DNA from: Pseudoalteromonas sp. XI10
Lineage (GTDB): Bacteria > Pseudomonadota > Gammaproteobacteria > Enterobacterales > Alteromonadaceae
Length of the DNA: 36,517 nucleotides
NCBI RefSeq assembly: GCF_001469895.1
Contig: NZ_LOPY01000025.1
Location: forward strand, 1 to 36,517
Direction of reading: 5' to 3'
The translations under genes and the position numbers were made by a program. Every line of letters begins with the position of its first letter. Positions within the stretch are counted from its first letter, which is position 1. Of this stretch, positions 36,335 through 36,517 are shown in pieces. Below the pieces are notes generated by a model. That model was not told the DNA's origin. It saw only the letters and a list, made by a program, of their open reading frames with translations, and made no database searches.

Positions 36335-36517
36335 GCAATTGTAATGAGGATCAGTATAGAACCTGACATTTGTATCTAGTAAAGAAAAATTAGCTTTTAT
36401 CTCTTTAACTATATGTTTTTTAAACAAGCTTTTGTCTAAATATACGTATGAGGTATTTTGATCAACATTAAAAACAACTCGACCTCTGGGAAAGTTGTAG
36501 TAGTCAGTGTTGTCTAG
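36320..36517 (-). CDS. Conserved-looking hypothetical protein, 3' end only
   Basis: The minus strand is open from the right edge to a TAG at 36320-36322, giving the last 65 residues of a protein whose start is outside the window. It reads as a genuine protein, with YYNFPRGRVVFNV, then VYLDKSLFKKHIV and a tail NVRFYTDPHYNCFGSI. The RGRVVFN and DxHYxC pattern recalls small conserved hypothetical proteins, but I cannot name a family with confidence. It is convergent to the FtsZ-like gene and marks the right end of the one-directional island. Confidence 0.6.
   Translation of the reverse strand, partial: LDNTDYYNFPRGRVVFNVDQNTSYVYLDKSLFKKHIVKEIKANFSLLDTNVRFYTDPHYNCFGSI

Noticed and set aside
36420..36436. 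AAACAAGCTTTTG near the right edge as a fourth palindrome copy
   Set aside because: Only CAAGCTT matches; the eighth base differs and it lies inside the minus-strand coding region.
1..36517. CRISPR array, tRNA-linked attachment site, integrase or insertion sequence
   Set aside because: No regularly spaced repeats, tRNA cloverleaf, recombinase motif or terminal inverted repeats were seen; how the island moves cannot be judged from this window.

Overview
The window reads as a dense anti-phage defence island from a low-GC gammaproteobacterium, probably a marine one (Alteromonadales or Vibrionales type). That guess rests on AT-rich codon use, AAGGAG-type ribosome sites and protein character, not on a marker gene. 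Apart from a cut-off gene at the right edge, every gene is on the + strand, genes are packed with overlaps or short gaps, and no gene-free stretch reaches 300 bases. No tRNA, CRISPR array, insertion sequence, integrase or clear attachment site was seen.

Layout, left to right. (1) 2-2630: the 3' end of a type I restriction-modification locus (hsdM cut by the window edge, hsdS complete, then a 40-codon coupled ORF; no hsdR visible). (2) 2662-10353: a complete Zorya type I operon, zorA-zorB-zorC-zorD (membrane motor pair, EH-signature protein, SNF2 helicase). (3) 10437-15411: a four-gene unit I cannot match to a named system: two large P-loop/GTPase-like proteins, a coiled-coil protein with a C-terminal membrane anchor and a small zinc ribbon. 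(4) 15661-26016: a five-gene operon with a patatin phospholipase fused to a dynamin-like GTPase, two further dynamin-like GTPases (one ending in an S1/OB-like domain), and two TerB-like paralogues that share an almost invariant 52-residue block. (5) 26261-29824: a HEPN RNase-like protein with a RavA-type MoxR AAA+ ATPase and a ViaA-type VWA protein. (6) 29926-33386: two consecutive DUF262 (GmrSD-like) genes, only the second with the DUF1524 nuclease domain. (7) 33534-36250: a CHAT/caspase-like protease, a WYL-type regulator, then a full-length FtsZ paralogue that keeps a C-terminal tail resembling the FtsA/ZipA-binding peptide. (8) 36320-36517: the 3' end of a convergent gene.

The strongest new signal outside genes is an 8-bp palindrome, CAAGCTTG, found by eye only three times, each time in the gap ahead of units 3, 4 and 5. 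In two of the three a TATTAT hexamer starts at the same offset from the palindrome centre. This suggests that three separate defence units answer to one regulator; the WYL protein in the window is one candidate.

Best candidates for an undescribed system are unit 4 (phospholipase-dynamin with TerB pair), unit 3 (GTPase pair with membrane and zinc-ribbon partners) and the FtsZ paralogue with its CHAT and WYL neighbours. All functional statements are from reading motifs; no search was run.
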